Source of the DNA: Dysgonomonas mossii DSM 22836
GTDB lineage: Bacteria > Bacteroidota > Bacteroidia > Bacteroidales > Dysgonomonadaceae
Direction: 5' to 3'
DNA: 64,000 bases
Assembly (NCBI RefSeq): GCF_000213575.1
Contig: NZ_GL892007.1
Location: 1 to 64,000 of the forward strand
The notes under the pieces were generated by a model. It did not search any database. It was not told the origin of the DNA and worked only from the letters and a program-made list of their open reading frames with translations. Each line of letters opens with the position of its first letter. Within the stretch, counting starts at the first letter, position 1. The position numbers and the translations under genes are program-made. Shown in pieces: positions 62,537 to 64,000 of this stretch.

Positions 62537-64000
62537 ATGACTATATCTGAATTAAGTATAAAGCGACCGGTATTAGCCACTGTATTTGTATTGATTATAT
62601 TCCTTTTAGGACTGATCGGATATACATATCTAGGTGTACGCGAATATCCCAACATAGATAACCCCATTATTTCGGTAGATGTAAGTTATCCCGGAGCTAA
62701 TGCCGAAATCATAGAGAATCAGATCACAGAACCACTAGAACAAAATATAAATGGGATACCCGGCATCAGGTCTTTGACAAGTAGTAGTAGTCAGGGTTCA
62801 TGCCGTATAACAGTGGAATTTGAATTATCTGTAGACCTCGAAACAGCAGCAAATGATGTGCGGGATAAAGTCTCACGGGCACAACGTTATCTGCCTCGCG
62901 ACTGCGACCCTCCTACTGTATCTAAGGCTGATGCCGATGCCAACCCGATTATACAAATAAGTATACAAAGCGAAAAGCGTTCTTTGCTCGAACTAAGTGA
63001 AATAGCGGAGTTGACAGTAAAAGAGCGGTTACAAACCATACCCAATGTAAGTGCAGTGGAAATCTGGGGACAAAACCGCTATTCGATGCGACTATGGCTC
63101 GATCCGGTAAAAATGGCATCATATGGCATTACCCCTATGGATGTAAAAAGCGCCGTAGACAAAGAAAACGTAGAATTGCCTTCGGGCAGCATAGAAGGTG
63201 ACAATCTTGAACTTTCTATACGAACATTAGGATTGATGCAAACTCCCGAAGAATTCAACAATATGATTATCAAAGAAGACAATTATAATGTTGTAAGGTT
63301 TAGAGACGTAGGTACAGCGGAGCTGGGTACAGAAAACTATAAGAGTATTATGCGCCGAAATGGTGTTCCTGCTGTAAGTACCGTTATTATTCCACAACCG
63401 GGAGCTAATCAGATTGAGATTTCTGATGAAGCGATGGTTCGTCTCGAACAGCTAAAGAAAGACTTACCGGAGGATGTCAAAATAGATGTTGCCTTCGATA
63501 ATACTAAATTTATAAGGGCTTCGATAGCTGAAGTGGAAGAAACCGTGTATATAGCATTTGCGTTGGTAGTTATAATAATATTCCTTTTCCTTCGCGACTG
63601 GCGTGTGACGTTGGTTCCTTGCGTCGTTATTCCCGTATCACTGGTGGGGGCTTTCTTTGTGATGTATGTTGCAGGATTCTCGATCAATGTCTTATCCATG
63701 TTGGCCGTAGTTCTGGCTGTGGGATTGGTAGTCGATGATGCTATTGTGGTCACCGAGAACATCTATCTGAAAATTGAAGGAGGTATGACTCCCAAGCAAG
63801 CAGGAATAGAGGGTTCTAAAGAAATATTCTTCGCGGTTATCTCAACAACGGTGTCTGTGGTTGCGGTATTTTTCCCTATTGTCTTTCTCGAAGGGATGAC
63901 AGGGCGTTTGTTCCGTGAATTTAGTATTGTAATTGCCGGGGCTGTCCTTATTTCAGCATTTGTAGCTCTTACGTTTACACCGATGCTTGCTACCAAGTTA
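62537..64000 (+). CDS. RND-family efflux pump (HAE-1, AcrB-like), partial
   Basis: The frame starts at ATG 62537 (MTISELSIKRPVLATVFVLI) and is open to the right edge (488 codons), so the 3' half is missing. It shows the first membrane helix and the porter-domain start YPNIDNPIISVDVSYPGA. Further on come VSRAQRYLPRDCDPPTVSKA and the proton-relay helix GLVVDDAIVVTENI with the two key Asp residues, followed by EFSIVIAGAVLISAFVALTF and LTPMLATK-like end (TFTPMLATKL). Together with the adaptor it forms a tripartite multidrug or lipid exporter; an outer-membrane factor may follow beyond the window. Confidence 0.95.
   Translation, partial: MTISELSIKRPVLATVFVLIIFLLGLIGYTYLGVREYPNIDNPIISVDVSYPGANAEIIENQITEPLEQNINGIPGIRSLTSSSSQGSCRITVEFELSVDLETAANDVRDKVSRAQRYLPRDCDPPTVSKADADANPIIQISIQSEKRSLLELSEIAELTVKERLQTIPNVSAVEIWGQNRYSMRLWLDPVKMASYGITPMDVKSAVDKENVELPSGSIEGDNLELSIRTLGLMQTPEEFNNMIIKEDNYNVVRFRDVGTAELGTENYKSIMRRNGVPAVSTVIIPQPGANQIEISDEAMVRLEQLKKDLPEDVKIDVAFDNTKFIRASIAEVEETVYIAFALVVIIIFLFLRDWRVTLVPCVVIPVSLVGAFFVMYVAGFSINVLSMLAVVLAVGLVVDDAIVVTENIYLKIEGGMTPKQAGIEGSKEIFFAVISTTVSVVAVFFPIVFLEGMTGRLFREFSIVIAGAVLISAFVALTFTPMLATKL

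Noticed and set aside
1-64000. CRISPR array, prophage, insertion sequence or tRNA
   Set aside because: No regularly spaced repeats, no transposase or phage proteins and no cloverleaf with T-loop were seen on either strand by eye.

Overview
The window is chromosomal DNA from a low-GC Bacteroidales bacterium. The 5' end of a 16S rRNA gene at its left edge reads like Dysgonomonas or a close relative; this is from memory of the sequence, not a search. Other pointers agree: promoters of the Bacteroidetes type (TAnnTTTG at -7, TTG/TTTG about 20 bp upstream), many SPII lipoproteins, a TonB receptor, a substrate of type IX secretion and a LytS/LytTR two-component pair.

Layout. 1-0.7 kb: start of an rRNA operon leaving to the left, with leader and promoter. 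0.7-6.5 kb: a thioredoxin-fold lipoprotein without CXXC, greA with a hairpin leader, a HIT protein, a VWA lipoprotein, a DUF1801 protein and a U32 peptidase-family protein. 6.5-17.3 kb: a nitrite/nitrosative-stress region. It holds nrfHA, a porin, a frameshifted ResB-like gene and ccsA (system II cytochrome c maturation), a divergent Crp/Fnr regulator, then hcp, a cupin, a DUF438-hemerythrin-PAS protein and a DUF1858/DUF2249 protein. The same 14-bp palindrome sits at the same distance from the -7 box before nrfHA and before hcp, which ties both units to one regulator. 17.4-35.4 kb: mostly housekeeping genes (AddB-like nuclease, AspT-like transporter, L,D-transpeptidase, folC, radA, aroK, HAD, NUDIX, purM, topB, panB), plus a lysyl-endopeptidase-like secreted protease, a tiny Cys/Lys repeat protein and a long inverted repeat. 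35.6-40.1 kb: a beta-helix lipoprotein paired with a TonB-dependent receptor.

40.3-47.2 kb: one envelope-stress/efflux operon: Spy-like periplasmic protein, TolC-like channel, MacA-like adaptor, separate MacB ATPase and permease, LytS-type kinase and LytTR regulator. 47.4-51.7 kb: a TetR-controlled set with a perfect operator palindrome over the regulator's predicted transcription start. It encodes an outer-membrane phospholipase A homologue, a thioredoxin-like protein, a FabH-like ketosynthase, a stand-alone LpxC and a DUF6132-like membrane protein. This is the best candidate in the window for an undescribed outer-membrane lipid remodelling system. 51.8-56.1 kb: small wHTH protein, PCMD-type lipoprotein, beta-barrel, DUF3667 protein and a YcaQ-like protein. 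56.1-59.6 kb: nadA-nadB-nadC. 59.8-64.0 kb: hexokinase, then an RND adaptor and an RND pump that runs off the right edge.

No CRISPR array, complete insertion sequence, prophage or tRNA gene was seen. Starts were moved downstream of the longest frame wherever an ATG with a signal peptide, known N-terminus or better upstream context supported it. All functions come from motif recognition by eye; no search was run.
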